From positions 124,001 to 188,000 of the forward strand of contig JBJETT010000008.1 of assembly GCA_051883455.1 (NCBI GenBank): a stretch of 64,000 bases of DNA. Direction: 5' to 3'. Numbering within the stretch: the first letter of the stretch is position 1; every line of letters starts with the position of its first letter. The notes beneath the pieces were generated by a model. It saw only the letters and a list, made by a program, of their open reading frames with translations. It made no database searches and had not been told where the DNA came from. Origin of the DNA: HGM11368 sp051883455. GTDB taxonomy: Bacteria > Bacillota > Clostridia > Christensenellales > UBA3700. Shown in pieces: positions 25,666 through 34,925 of the stretch. Both the position numbers and the translations under genes were made by a program.

Positions 25666-26944
25666 AGGAAATCATTTTGGGCGAGGCATTCATATAGCCG
25701 ACAAAAAGCAATATGCAGCCGACGCCTACATTGAGGTCGCTCCCGTACCTCAAATTTTGTCGATAAGTATGAGCCAACATATCGGCAAGCCTTGCCAAAT
25801 ACTCGTGCAAGTGGGCGACGAGGTCAAGCAAGGTCAGCTTATAGGCAAAGCCGACGGTTTCGTCAGCGCCAACGTGTATAGCGGTGTGAGCGGAAAGGTC
25901 ATCGGCATCGAGAAGCGCGCCAACCCGAGAGGAATGGTCAGCGACTACGTCGTCATCGAAAACGACGGTCAATACGATAGCGTTTGCCTCGAGCCTCTAG
26001 CCGACAGAGAGCCTAATACTATCAAAGAACGTATAAGAGAAGCCGGCATCGTAGGTATGGGCGGAGCAGGCTTCCCTACCGCAATCAAGCTCTCCCCTTC
26101 CACTCCCGTAGATACCTTGGTTATCAACGGCGCGGAGTGCGAGCCTTATCTCACTTGCGACTATAGGCTGATGATAGAAAAGACCGAGCAGGTGGTGAGT
26201 GGTATAAGACTGCTTGCCAAGGCGCTCGGCGTGGACAAAATCATCGTGGGTATAGAAGCCAACAAGCCAAAAGCCATAGAGCTATTCGAGAAGTACGACG
26301 ACCTAACCATCGTTACCCTCAAAAAAGCCTACCCTATGGGCTCGGAAAAACACCTCATCTACTGTTGCACGGGTCGTGAAGTACCTGTTGGCAAACTGCC
26401 TGCCGACGCGGGGTGCGTGGTGCAAAATATCGCCACCGCCTTTGCCGTGTACGAGGCGGTAGAACTCAACAAACCTCTGTATGAAAGAGTGTTGACGGTG
26501 TCGGGCGAGTGCGTCAAAGAGCCTAAAAACTTGCTAGTCAAATTCGGTACGAGTTTCCAATATCTTCTCGACTACTGCAAGTATGACAACACCAATCTTG
26601 CCGCTCTCATTGCGGGCGGTCCTATGATGGGCTCGACGATGATTTCTTCCGACTACTATACCCGCAAGACCGACAGCGGAATTTTGGCTCTCGACGATAC
26701 GCAAGCCGACTTTATACCGCCATCGCCTTGCATAAGTTGCGGTAGATGCGCAAGCGTGTGCCCTATGCACCTCTTGCCTATGTCTATCGACTTCTACACC
26801 CAAGCGGGCGACTACCAAAGTGCGGCTAAATACGGCGGCGTGCTCAACTGCATAGAGTGCGGTTGTTGCGCCTACGTATGCCCTGCAAGACGCTCGCTAC
26901 TGCAAAGCATTACGCTGTGCAAATCTCAACTGAGAAAAAAGTAA
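25652..26944 (+). CDS. rnfC: Rnf electron transport complex subunit C
   Basis: A 430-residue peripheral subunit that takes electrons from or gives them to NAD. A biotinyl/lipoyl-like N-terminal hairpin comes first, then the NADH/FMN region around GMGGAGFPTAIKL, a SLBB region, and two 4Fe-4S motifs near the C-terminus (CISCGRCASVCP and CIECGCCAYVCP). The start is TTG at 25652, chosen because GGAGG lies 8 bases upstream and the N-terminus (KAIKGNHFGRGIHIADKK) fits the family. First of the six rnf genes C-D-G-E-A-B, the usual clostridial order. Confidence 0.96.
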   Translation: MKAIKGNHFGRGIHIADKKQYAADAYIEVAPVPQILSISMSQHIGKPCQILVQVGDEVKQGQLIGKADGFVSANVYSGVSGKVIGIEKRANPRGMVSDYVVIENDGQYDSVCLEPLADREPNTIKERIREAGIVGMGGAGFPTAIKLSPSTPVDTLVINGAECEPYLTCDYRLMIEKTEQVVSGIRLLAKALGVDKIIVGIEANKPKAIELFEKYDDLTIVTLKKAYPMGSEKHLIYCCTGREVPVGKLPADAGCVVQNIATAFAVYEAVELNKPLYERVLTVSGECVKEPKNLLVKFGTSFQYLLDYCKYDNTNLAALIAGGPMMGSTMISSDYYTRKTDSGILALDDTQADFIPPSPCISCGRCASVCPMHLLPMSIDFYTQAGDYQSAAKYGGVLNCIECGCCAYVCPARRSLLQSITLCKSQLRKK

Positions 26945-26954
26945 GGAGGAGATT

Positions 26955-27998
26955 ATGAACAAAGTTTACGTATCCGATTCTCCTCACGTAAGGGGAGCAA
27001 GAACTACCAAGGGCATAATGATTGACGTGTGCATAGCCCTTTTGCCTGCGTGCATTATGGGTTGCGTGTACTTCGGTTTCAAAGCCTTGCTCGTGCTGGT
27101 TTTGTCCTGCGTGGGCGCGGTAGGTAGCGAAATAATCTACAACCTAATTTTGCGTAAAAATATCAAGGCGATTTTGCGCAACTTCGACTTTACGTCGCTG
27201 GTATCGGGCATGCTTCTCGGTATGTGTATGAGTAGCAACGTACCTTGGTACGTGCCTCTCATCTCGTCGATATTTATGATTATCGTCGTCAAAATGCTCT
27301 TTGGCGGAACGGGAAAAAATATCGTCAACCCCGCTATCACGGGTAGAGTCTTTGCCTTTATCGCCTTCCAATCGGTGATGATAAGCGGTTGGGCTGTGCC
27401 TAACGTGGGCGCTATACTCTCCGGTTCGGAAGTTACCTCGGGCGCAACCCCACTTACCCTAATGTTGTCGGGCAACGTCGACAGTATGGGAATATCTCTA
27501 CTCGACCTATTCTTGGGCACGGGCGTGATGGGTTGTATAGGCGAAACGTGTAAGCTCGCTCTGCTCGTCGGCGGAATTTATCTAGTTTGTCGCAAAGTCA
27601 TCGGTTGGCAATGGCCTGTGATTTACATTGGAGTGACGGGCTTGATGAGCGTTGCTCTCAACGGCTGGGACTTCGGCTACTTCTTGCCGTCTATTTTGTC
27701 GGGCGGACTTTTCCTCGGCGCAATCTTTATGGCGACCGACTACGTGACTTCGCCGTTTACCGACAAGGGAAGATACGTATATTATATCGCTCTCGGTATA
27801 GTGACCGCTCTACTTAGAAAGTATACTCGCATAGAAGTCGTATCCTTTGCAATATTGTTGATGAACCTATTCGTTCCTCTCATCAACGCTCATATTAGAC
27901 CTAGAATATTTGGCGCGCCTACCCTGCTTGACAAAATCAAAGCTCAAATAGCCAAAATCAAGAGCAAAAAGCAAGCCGACAAGGAGGTGCAACAATGA
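26955..27998 (+). CDS. rnfD: Rnf electron transport complex subunit D
   Basis: A 347-residue membrane subunit with about ten helices that carries covalently bound FMN and part of the ion path. The flavinylation motif SGAT is visible at residues 162-165 (Thr165 the expected FMN site), and GGTGKNIVNPAITGRVF is the typical NqrB/RnfD signature. Start has an AAGGAGG site. It overlaps rnfG by four bases (ATGA). Confidence 0.96.
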   Translation: MNKVYVSDSPHVRGARTTKGIMIDVCIALLPACIMGCVYFGFKALLVLVLSCVGAVGSEIIYNLILRKNIKAILRNFDFTSLVSGMLLGMCMSSNVPWYVPLISSIFMIIVVKMLFGGTGKNIVNPAITGRVFAFIAFQSVMISGWAVPNVGAILSGSEVTSGATPLTLMLSGNVDSMGISLLDLFLGTGVMGCIGETCKLALLVGGIYLVCRKVIGWQWPVIYIGVTGLMSVALNGWDFGYFLPSILSGGLFLGAIFMATDYVTSPFTDKGRYVYYIALGIVTALLRKYTRIEVVSFAILLMNLFVPLINAHIRPRIFGAPTLLDKIKAQIAKIKSKKQADKEVQQ

Positions 27999-28585
27999 CT
28001 CTAAAACAGTTTTTTAAGTCAAGCGCTTTTAAGTGCATACTCGTGTTGACTTGCATTGCGCTGATTGCGGGCGGTGTGCTGGCTATTCTCAACGACGTGT
28101 TGTACGTGTCGGACGAAGAACGCACCCAACAAGCTATCAAAAAGATTTACGGTCAAGCCGTGGAATATCAAGAGATTGAGGTAAGCGAGGAAAACGCCGT
28201 CAACGAATACGGCACCATAGACAAGGTGTATAAGTTGTCGGACGGCAACTACCTATTCAAATCTACGGGCACCGAAGGCTACAAGGGTGGTACCGTTACG
28301 CTGTGGATAGTAGCTAACTTCGAGGGAGATAGCTTCAAAGGACTTGACAAAGTTAAGGTAGCAGGTAACGAAAAACAAACGTTGATGTCGTCCTTTAAGT
28401 CGTCCTTTACCGACTTCTACACGAGCAACGATGACCTACTACTAGAAGGCTATTACTTCGACAAGGTGGCAAGCGAAGGCAATATCCAAAACGTGACGTC
28501 GGGTGCTACCCGTTCTTCCAACGCATTCAATAGAGCCGTCAACTGCACGCTCTACTATATACGCAACAATATGGAGGTGGCATGA
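27995..28585 (+). CDS. rnfG: Rnf electron transport complex subunit G
   Basis: A 196-residue protein with one N-terminal membrane anchor (about residues 13-33) and an extracytoplasmic FMN-binding domain. The flavinylation site is SGAT at residues 169-172 (Thr172), followed by RSSNAFNRAV. ApbE, coded near 36 kb, would attach the FMN by a phosphoester bond. Both ends overlap neighbours by four bases. Confidence 0.95.
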   Translation: MTLKQFFKSSAFKCILVLTCIALIAGGVLAILNDVLYVSDEERTQQAIKKIYGQAVEYQEIEVSEENAVNEYGTIDKVYKLSDGNYLFKSTGTEGYKGGTVTLWIVANFEGDSFKGLDKVKVAGNEKQTLMSSFKSSFTDFYTSNDDLLLEGYYFDKVASEGNIQNVTSGATRSSNAFNRAVNCTLYYIRNNMEVA

Positions 28586-29265
28586 TGAAAGGCAATAAAT
28601 TCAAAGGCATAGCCCTAGACGGACTGCTACGCAACAACCCAACCTTGAGATTGGTGCTGGGCACTTGTCCTACCCTCGCACTCTCTACCACGGCAATGAA
28701 CGGTATAGGTATGGGACTTGCGGTTACCTTTATATTGATATGTAGCAACACTTTGATTAGTTTGCTCCGCAAGGTCATTCCTAACGCGGTGCGCATACCA
28801 TCCTTCGTGCTAATCATAGCCACTTTCGTGACGGTTGTGAGAATGGTGATGGAGAAGTTTATCCCCGACCTATACGAGTCGCTGGGCGTGTATCTACCGC
28901 TGATAGTCGTCAACTGCGTCATCTTGGGTAGAGCCGAAGCATTCGCTAGCAAAAACCCCGTGCTCGACTCGGCTGCGGACGGCTTGTTTACGGGACTTGG
29001 CTTTACTTGGGCGTTGACGCTACTCGGCGTGATAAGAGAGGTGCTCGGCAGCGGTAGCATATTCGGTATGGAATTGTGGTCATTCCGCATAGAATTCTTT
29101 ACTTCGGCAGCGGGCGCGTTCTTTACCTACGGCGTGATGATAGCTCTATTCAACGCGCTCTTTGCCAAGATAGACAACAACAAAAAGCGTAAGGAGTTTT
29201 ACGCGGCATATCCCGACGCGACAAAACCCGAAAAACTCGAAACTAAAACCGAGGAGGTAAAGTAA
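28582..29265 (+). CDS. rnfE: Rnf electron transport complex subunit E
   Basis: A 227-residue integral membrane protein (about six helices), homologous to RnfA and NqrD. Recognisable stretches are NPTLRLVLGTCPTLALSTT and GVYLPLIVVNCVILGRAEAFA with the cysteines that, together with RnfA, hold an intramembrane iron-sulfur centre. The C-terminal tail is charged and Lys/Glu-rich. Confidence 0.96.
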   Translation: MMKGNKFKGIALDGLLRNNPTLRLVLGTCPTLALSTTAMNGIGMGLAVTFILICSNTLISLLRKVIPNAVRIPSFVLIIATFVTVVRMVMEKFIPDLYESLGVYLPLIVVNCVILGRAEAFASKNPVLDSAADGLFTGLGFTWALTLLGVIREVLGSGSIFGMELWSFRIEFFTSAAGAFFTYGVMIALFNALFAKIDNNKKRKEFYAAYPDATKPEKLETKTEEVK

Positions 29266-29266
29266 A

Positions 29267-29878
29267 ATGGGCAACTTCCTTATGATTATCATTATGGCGG
29301 TATTCGTCAACAACTTTATTCTCGTGCAGTTTTTGGGTATATGTCCTTTCTTGGGTGTGTCTAAGCAGACGAGCAACGCTCTAGGTATGGGACTCGCCGT
29401 AACGTTGGTTATGACGATGACGTGTCTGATCACCTACCCTATATATCAATTTGTCTTGGTACCTCTAGGCTTGCAATATTTGGAGATAATCGTGTTTATC
29501 TTCGTCATTGCATCTCTCGTGCAAATGATAGAAAAGTTTATCAAAAAGTTTTCGCCGTCGCTCTACAACGCAATGGGCGTGTATCTGCCTCTCATCACCA
29601 CCAACTGCGCCGTACTCGGTGTGGCGGAGCTGGTAATAGACAAGGGACAAATGATGGCTCTACTTGGTATAGAATCTATGAATATCGGCGTTGCCGTGGG
29701 CTACGGCTTCTTCGCGGGCGTGGGCTTTACTCTCGCTATCGTGCTGATGAGCGGACTTAGACAAAAGATAGACAAACTCGACGTCGCTCCTGCGCTCAAG
29801 GGCTTCCCTATCACGATGATTGCGGCAAGCTTTATGGCAATGGCTTTCTATATCTTCAATATGATTTCGATAGGTTGA
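29267..29878 (+). CDS. rnfA: Rnf electron transport complex subunit A
   Basis: A 203-residue integral membrane subunit paired with RnfE in opposite topology. FVNNFILVQFLGICPFLGVS and GVYLPLITTNCAVLGVAE carry the conserved Cys positions of the intramembrane cluster. It begins one base after the rnfE stop with GGAGG upstream. Confidence 0.97.
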   Translation: MGNFLMIIIMAVFVNNFILVQFLGICPFLGVSKQTSNALGMGLAVTLVMTMTCLITYPIYQFVLVPLGLQYLEIIVFIFVIASLVQMIEKFIKKFSPSLYNAMGVYLPLITTNCAVLGVAELVIDKGQMMALLGIESMNIGVAVGYGFFAGVGFTLAIVLMSGLRQKIDKLDVAPALKGFPITMIAASFMAMAFYIFNMISIG

Positions 29879-29886
29879 GGTGAGTT

Positions 29887-30711
29887 ATGCAAAATATGAT
29901 TATATTATGTGCAAATATACAATGGAGCAAAGTGGGTATGGTGCTAGGCATTATCGCAGGTCTTGCGATATTGTTCGGCATACTCATCATAGTAGTCACC
30001 AAAGTGTGCCATATCGAAGAGGACGAAAAGGTTACGGCAATACTCAGCCACCTCGCAGGAGCCAACTGCGGTGGTTGCGGACACTCGGGTTGCTCGGGCT
30101 TCGCCGAGTCGCTAGCGTGCGGTAAGGCGTGCATAGGCGACTGCAAAGTGACGTCCAAAGAAGAAAAAGAGATTATTTGCAAAATCGCTGGCATAGAGAT
30201 GAGCGACGAAGAGCCTACCGTGGCGGTGGTACGTTGTAGCGGCGGAGTCAACGCCGTGGACAAGTTTGACTACGTGGGCTACGAGGACTGTATCAACCAA
30301 ATGGTGATTATGGGTGGAGATAAACTCTGCTCTACCGCTTGCCTCGGTGGCGGCAGTTGCGTCAAGGTTTGTCCCGTAGGCGCTATCAAGATAGACGGCG
30401 ACGGCGTGGCGCACGTGGACAAGTCGATTTGTATATCGTGCGGTGCGTGCATAGGCAAATGCCCTAAGACGGTCATAGCCCGTATCCCTGCCAAAGCCAA
30501 AGTCTACGTGGCTTGCAACAACCATTGCAAAGCCAAGGAAGTGATGAACGCTTGCAAGAAGGGTTGCATAGGTTGCGGAATGTGCGCAAGAAGTTGCCCT
30601 CACGGCGCAATTACTATGGTGGACAATATCCCCGTATTCGACTACGACAAATGCACCGGCTGTATGACGTGCGTAGAAAAGTGTCCGAGAAAAGTAATCA
30701 AAGTACACTAA
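29887..30711 (+). CDS. rnfB: Rnf electron transport complex subunit B (ferredoxin entry)
   Basis: A 274-residue polyferredoxin with one N-terminal helix (about residues 15-40) and a 4Fe-4S motif in the loop GANCGGCGHSGCSGFAESLA. Further clusters are held by CSTACLGGGSCVKVCP, CISCGACIGKCP, CIGCGMCARSCP and CTGCMTCVEKCP. It accepts electrons from reduced ferredoxin and passes them to the membrane part of Rnf. Last gene of the operon, followed by a terminator. Confidence 0.96.
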   Translation: MQNMIILCANIQWSKVGMVLGIIAGLAILFGILIIVVTKVCHIEEDEKVTAILSHLAGANCGGCGHSGCSGFAESLACGKACIGDCKVTSKEEKEIICKIAGIEMSDEEPTVAVVRCSGGVNAVDKFDYVGYEDCINQMVIMGGDKLCSTACLGGGSCVKVCPVGAIKIDGDGVAHVDKSICISCGACIGKCPKTVIARIPAKAKVYVACNNHCKAKEVMNACKKGCIGCGMCARSCPHGAITMVDNIPVFDYDKCTGCMTCVEKCPRKVIKVH

Positions 30712-30741
30712 AATTAGGTATTGAATAATATAAAAATAACG

Positions 30742-30763
30742 ACGCCCGCGATATTGCGGGCGT
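30742..30763. terminator. Bidirectional terminator between rnfB and the Sel1 gene
   Basis: ACGCCCGC / GCGGGCGT hairpin followed by TTTTGCTT on the plus strand and by CGTTATTTTTA on the minus strand. It serves two convergent transcripts. Confidence 0.8.
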
Positions 30764-30787
30764 TTTGCTTGGAGTGTCATTATATTA

Positions 30788-32518
30788 TCAATCGTCAATA
30801 TTTTGCAAGGCTTGCTCGGCTTCTTCGTTGCCTAACTCGGCGGAATTCTTCCACAATTCTATCGCCTTGTCGACGTCCTTGTCGACGCCGTAGCCGTTGT
30901 AATAACACTCGCCGAGTTCGTATTGTGCTTGGGCGTCTCCGCCACTCGCAGCTTGCGTAAACCATTGCACCGCCTTGACGTAGTCTTGCCGTACTACCGT
31001 ACCGAAATAATAAAACAAACCAAGTTCGCATTGCGCAGTGGTAGACCCCGCCTCGGCTGCCTTGGTAAGCCAATATATCGCCTTGTCGTAGTCTTGCTCT
31101 ACCCATCGTCCAAATCTATATTGCCCGCCGAGCATAACTTGTGCGTGAACGTATCCTTGCTCCGCCGCCATAGTGATATATTGCGTTGCTTTGGCGTTGT
31201 CCACGTCCACACCGTTACCTTTGAAATAGCACTTGGCAAGTTCGAATTGAGCCTTGGCGTTGCCTTGCTCTGCCGACTTGGTATACCAATATACCGCCTT
31301 GGCGTAATCTTGCTCTACACCTCGACCATTTTTATAACAATAACCGAGATTATATTGTGCGATTGCCTTTCCTTGCTCTGCCGACTTGGTGTACCATTCC
31401 ACTGCCTTGGCGTAGTCTTGCTTTATGCCTTGACCTTTCTCATAACACACACCGAGATTGCATTGCGCCTCTTTTACACCTTGCTCTGCCGACTTGGTGT
31501 ACCATTCCACTGCCTTGGTATAATCTTGCTTTACGCCTTGACCTTTCTCATAACAATAACCGAGATTGTATTGTGCGTCGCTATTTCCTTGCTCTGCCGA
31601 CTTGGTGTACCAATACACTGCTTTAGTATAATCTTGCTTTACGCCTTGACCAAACTCATAACAATAACCGAGAGCGTTTTGTGCTATGGCATAACCTTGC
31701 TCTGCCGACTTGGTGTACCATTCCACTGCCTTGGCGTAGTCTTGCTTTATGCCTTGACCATTTTTATAACAATAACCGAGATTGTATTGTGCATCGCTAT
31801 TTTCTTGTTCTGCCGACTTTGTGTACCATTCCACTGCCTTGACGTAGTCTTGCCCCACTCCTTTACCAAAATAATAACAACTACCGAGATAGAATTGTGC
31901 GCTTGCATAACCTTGTTTTGCCGACTTTGTCCACCAATACACTGCCTTGGCGTAGTCTTGCTTTACGCCCCAGCCATTTTTATAACTCACACCGAGATTG
32001 TATTGTGCGCCGCTATTTCCTTGCTCCGCCGATTTGGTAGTCCAATACACTGCCTTGGCGTAGTCTTGCGTGACGCCTTGACCATAATAATAACACAGAC
32101 CGAGACTTTTTTGTGCTCCGTCATCACCTTGCTCTGCCGACTTGGTGTACCAATACACTGCCTTGGCGTAGTCTTGCGTGACGCCTTGACCATTTTTATA
32201 ACACAGAGCGAGATTGTATTGTGCGCCGCTATTTCCTTGCTCTGCGGACTTGGTGTACCAATACACCGCTTTGGCATAGTCTTGCGTGACGCCTTGACCT
32301 TTATCATAACACCAACCAAGATTACCTTGTGCGCTTGCATATCCTTGCTCTGCGGACTTGGTGTACCAATACACTGCCTTGGCGTAGTCTTGCTCTACGC
32401 CTCGACCGTCGTTGTAACACTCACCGAGTTTGAATTGCGCCGACTCGTCGCCTTGCTGTGCTAAATCTCTATACTGCGCTACCTCTTGGGTAAAGTCTTG
32501 ATTGATACCGTATTTCAT
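30788..32518 (-). CDS. Sel1-repeat (TPR-like) protein
   Basis: A 576-residue protein made almost wholly of about fifteen 36-residue Sel1-like repeats with consensus DYAKAVYWYTKSAEQG, then AQYNLGYCYxxGQGVKQ. These alpha-helical solenoids bind other proteins. No signal peptide or membrane segment is seen, so it is probably cytoplasmic. I place the start at 32518 (MKYGIN). The upstream ATG codons at 32548 and 32542 lie at or before the transcription start expected from the promoter at 32549-32577. Its partner in the next gene shares near-identical units. The last four repeats are more diverged. The target is unknown. Confidence 0.85.
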   Translation of the reverse strand: MKYGINQDFTQEVAQYRDLAQQGDESAQFKLGECYNDGRGVEQDYAKAVYWYTKSAEQGYASAQGNLGWCYDKGQGVTQDYAKAVYWYTKSAEQGNSGAQYNLALCYKNGQGVTQDYAKAVYWYTKSAEQGDDGAQKSLGLCYYYGQGVTQDYAKAVYWTTKSAEQGNSGAQYNLGVSYKNGWGVKQDYAKAVYWWTKSAKQGYASAQFYLGSCYYFGKGVGQDYVKAVEWYTKSAEQENSDAQYNLGYCYKNGQGIKQDYAKAVEWYTKSAEQGYAIAQNALGYCYEFGQGVKQDYTKAVYWYTKSAEQGNSDAQYNLGYCYEKGQGVKQDYTKAVEWYTKSAEQGVKEAQCNLGVCYEKGQGIKQDYAKAVEWYTKSAEQGKAIAQYNLGYCYKNGRGVEQDYAKAVYWYTKSAEQGNAKAQFELAKCYFKGNGVDVDNAKATQYITMAAEQGYVHAQVMLGGQYRFGRWVEQDYDKAIYWLTKAAEAGSTTAQCELGLFYYFGTVVRQDYVKAVQWFTQAASGGDAQAQYELGECYYNGYGVDKDVDKAIELWKNSAELGNEEAEQALQNIDD

Positions 32519-32548
32519 ATTATCCCAACCTAACTCATTCATACACAA

Positions 32549-32577
32549 ATTATATTACTTAGTTATTATATTGTCAA
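32549..32577 (-). promoter_or_regulatory. Promoter of the shorter Sel1 gene
   Basis: TTGACA (32572-32577), 17-base spacer, TATAAT (32549-32554): perfect consensus. It also decides the start codon of the gene. Confidence 0.88.
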
Positions 32578-32590
32578 TATAAAAACGAAA

Positions 32591-32607
32591 GCCCGCAAAT
32601 TGCGGGC
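32591..32607 (-). terminator. Terminator of the longer Sel1 gene
   Basis: GCCCGC-aaatt-GCGGGC followed on the minus strand by TTTCGTTTTT. Confidence 0.8.
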
Positions 32608-32632
32608 GTTGTATGCAGTAAATTAGCATATT

Positions 32633-34816
32633 TTAGAAGCGATCTCTCAATACCTTTTTTGCATCTTCGTTGCCTTGCGCGGCTGCCTTTTGCAACCAGT
32701 ATTTTGCCTTAGAATAATCTCTCGGCACACCTTGACCATTGTAATAACACGCACCGAGATTGTATTGTGCTCTTGCATTTCCTTGCTCTGCCGACTTGGT
32801 GTACCAATACACCGCCTTGACGTAGTCTTGCTTTACGCCTTGACCAAACTCATAACACACACCGAGATTGTATTGTGCTTTTGCATGTCCTTGCTCTGCC
32901 GACTTAGTGTACCAATACACCGCCTTGACGTTGTCTTGCTTTACGCCTCGACCATTATCATAACACACACCGAGATTACATTGTGCTATTGCATTTCCTT
33001 GCTCTGCCGACTTGGTGTACCAATACACTGCCTTGGCGTAGTCTTGCTTTACGCCCCAGTCATTATCATAACACCAACCGAGATTACATTGTGCTTTTGC
33101 ATCACCTTGCTCTGCCGACTTGGTGTACCAATACACTGCCTTGGCGTAGTCTTGCTTTACGCCCTCACCATTATGATAAAAATAACCGAGATTGTATTGT
33201 GCTCTTGCATTTCCTTGCTCTGCCGACTTAGTGTACCAATACACCGCCTTGACGTTGTCTTGCTTTACGCCTCGACCATTATCATAACACACACCGAGAT
33301 TACATTGTGCTATTGCATTTCCTTGCTCTGCCGACTTGGTGTACCAATACACTGCCTTGGCGTAGTCTTGCTTTACGCCTTGACCAAACTCATAACACCA
33401 ACCGAGATTACATTGTGCGTCGCTATTTCCTTGCTCTGCCGACTTGGTGTACCAATACACTGCCTTGGCGTAGTCTTGCTTTACGCCTTGACCAAACTCA
33501 TAACACCAACCGAGATTACATTGTGCGTCGCTATTTCCTTGCTCTGCCGACTTGGTGTACCAATACACTGCCTTGGCGTAGTCTTGCGTGACGCCTAGAC
33601 CTTTATCATAACACAGAGCGAGATTGTATTGTGCCTGAGCTATTCCTTTCTCGGCGGACTTGGTGTACCATTGCACTGCTTTGGCGTAGTCTTGCTTTAC
33701 GCCTTGTCCATGATAGTAACAATAACCGAGATTGAATTGTGCTTGTGCTATTCGTTGCTCTGCCGACTTGGTGTACCAATACACCGCCTTGACGTAGTCT
33801 TGCTTTACGCCCTCACCATTATGATAACAATAACCGAGATTGTATTGTGCTTTTGCATGTCCTTGCTCTGCCGACTTGGTGTACCAATACACCGCCTTGG
33901 CGTAGTCTTGCTTAACACCTTGTCCACTATCATAACACAAACCGAGATTGCATTGTGCTCTTGCATAACCTTGCTCGGCGGACTTGGCGTACCAATATAC
34001 CGCCTTGGAATAGTCTTGCTTTACACCTTGACCATCTTCATAACACACACCGAGACTGCATTGTGCCTCAGTGTATCCTTGCTCGGCAGACTTAGTGTAC
34101 CAATACACTGCTTTGGCGTAGTCTTGCTTGACACCTTGACCATTTTCATAACACACACCGAGATTGTTTTGTGCTCTTGCATAACCTTGCTCGGCGGACT
34201 TGGTGTACCATTGCACTGCTTTGGCGTAGTCTTGCTTGACACCTTGACCATTTTCATAACACACACCGAGATTGTTTTGTGCTCTTGCATAACCTAGCTC
34301 GGCGGACTTAGTGTACCAATATACTGCCTTGGCGTAGTCTCGTTTTACACCTTGACCATAGTTATAACACCAACCGAGATTGTATTGTGCCTTGGTGTCT
34401 CCTTGCTCGGCAGACTTGGTGTACCATTGCACTGCTTTGGCATAGTCTTGCTTTACGCCTCGACCATAGTAATAACATTCACCGAGATTGCATTGTGCTT
34501 GTGCATAACCTTGCTTGGCGGACTTGGCGTATATAGCAACCGCTTTGGCATAGTCCTGCTCAACACCTATACCATCAAGATAGCAATTGGCAAGAATAAT
34601 CTGTGCCTGTGCGTTGCCCTCGTCGAGTTGCAAAGCCTCTCGGCAAGCCTCGTAGGCTTGTTGTTTTTTCTCCTCGTTATATAGTCGTCTACTCTCGTTA
34701 GCGAGTTGCTCCGCCTTTAGTGCATCTCCCGTCAATTTACCGAGCGTTGCTCCGCAATAGGGACACCACTTGCCTCCACCTTCTACTTGCTTGCCACAAT
34801 TATTACACTTGCTCAT
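32633..34816 (-). CDS. Zinc-ribbon Sel1-repeat protein
   Basis: A 727-residue protein. The N-terminus is a zinc ribbon (CNNCGKQ, then CPYCGATLG, four Cys within residues 4-23), followed by a TPR-like helix pair and about eighteen Sel1-like repeats of 36 residues. Several repeats are identical at DNA level: two copies lie at 33370-33477 and 33478-33585, and a three-repeat (324-bp) block is duplicated at about 32906 and 33230. It has its own consensus promoter and an AAGGAG site. It is paralogous to the neighbouring Sel1 gene. The zinc ribbon suggests a nucleic-acid or protein docking role; no function is assigned. Confidence 0.88.
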   Translation of the reverse strand: MSKCNNCGKQVEGGGKWCPYCGATLGKLTGDALKAEQLANESRRLYNEEKKQQAYEACREALQLDEGNAQAQIILANCYLDGIGVEQDYAKAVAIYAKSAKQGYAQAQCNLGECYYYGRGVKQDYAKAVQWYTKSAEQGDTKAQYNLGWCYNYGQGVKRDYAKAVYWYTKSAELGYARAQNNLGVCYENGQGVKQDYAKAVQWYTKSAEQGYARAQNNLGVCYENGQGVKQDYAKAVYWYTKSAEQGYTEAQCSLGVCYEDGQGVKQDYSKAVYWYAKSAEQGYARAQCNLGLCYDSGQGVKQDYAKAVYWYTKSAEQGHAKAQYNLGYCYHNGEGVKQDYVKAVYWYTKSAEQRIAQAQFNLGYCYYHGQGVKQDYAKAVQWYTKSAEKGIAQAQYNLALCYDKGLGVTQDYAKAVYWYTKSAEQGNSDAQCNLGWCYEFGQGVKQDYAKAVYWYTKSAEQGNSDAQCNLGWCYEFGQGVKQDYAKAVYWYTKSAEQGNAIAQCNLGVCYDNGRGVKQDNVKAVYWYTKSAEQGNARAQYNLGYFYHNGEGVKQDYAKAVYWYTKSAEQGDAKAQCNLGWCYDNDWGVKQDYAKAVYWYTKSAEQGNAIAQCNLGVCYDNGRGVKQDNVKAVYWYTKSAEQGHAKAQYNLGVCYEFGQGVKQDYVKAVYWYTKSAEQGNARAQYNLGACYYNGQGVPRDYSKAKYWLQKAAAQGNEDAKKVLRDRF
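32900..33585 (-). repeat. Recent 108-bp and 324-bp duplications inside the Sel1 array
   Basis: Adjacent 108-bp units at 33370-33477 and 33478-33585 appear identical. The stretch around 32906-33060 recurs at 33230-33380, offset 324 bp (three units). This shows recent unequal recombination. Confidence 0.8.
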
Positions 34817-34849
34817 TTTGTTCTCCTTGCATCTTGCAAAACTTATGAT

Positions 34850-34879
34850 AATTATACTACTCTGTTATCATCATGTCAA
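34850..34879 (-). promoter_or_regulatory. Promoter of the zinc-ribbon Sel1 gene
   Basis: TTGACA (34874-34879), 18-base spacer, TATAAT (34850-34855). Confidence 0.85.
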
Positions 34880-34890
34880 TATCAAAAAAA

Positions 34891-34903
34891 CCGCTAGTTG
34901 CGG
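34891..34903 (-). terminator. Weak terminator after the NusG-II gene
   Basis: CCGC-tagtt-GCGG, only 4 bp of stem, but followed on the minus strand by GGTTTTTTTGAT. It stands 23 bases after the stop codon. Confidence 0.45.
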
Positions 34904-34925
34904 GCTTGGTTGAAAATGGTAAAAA

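Noticed and set aside
32519..32548. Upstream ATG at 32548 as the start of the shorter Sel1 gene
   Set aside because: The -10 box ends at 32549, so this ATG would lie before the transcription start.
30923..34684. Long plus-strand frames of 513, 307 and 222 codons opposite the Sel1 genes
   Set aside because: They are mirror images of the 108-bp Sel1 units; a periodic sense frame without stops gives a periodic antisense frame. No promoter or start signal.
30788..34816. A CRISPR-like array, because of the regular repeats
   Set aside because: The 108-bp units have no unique spacers between short repeats, keep codon periodicity and code for Sel1 motifs in frame.
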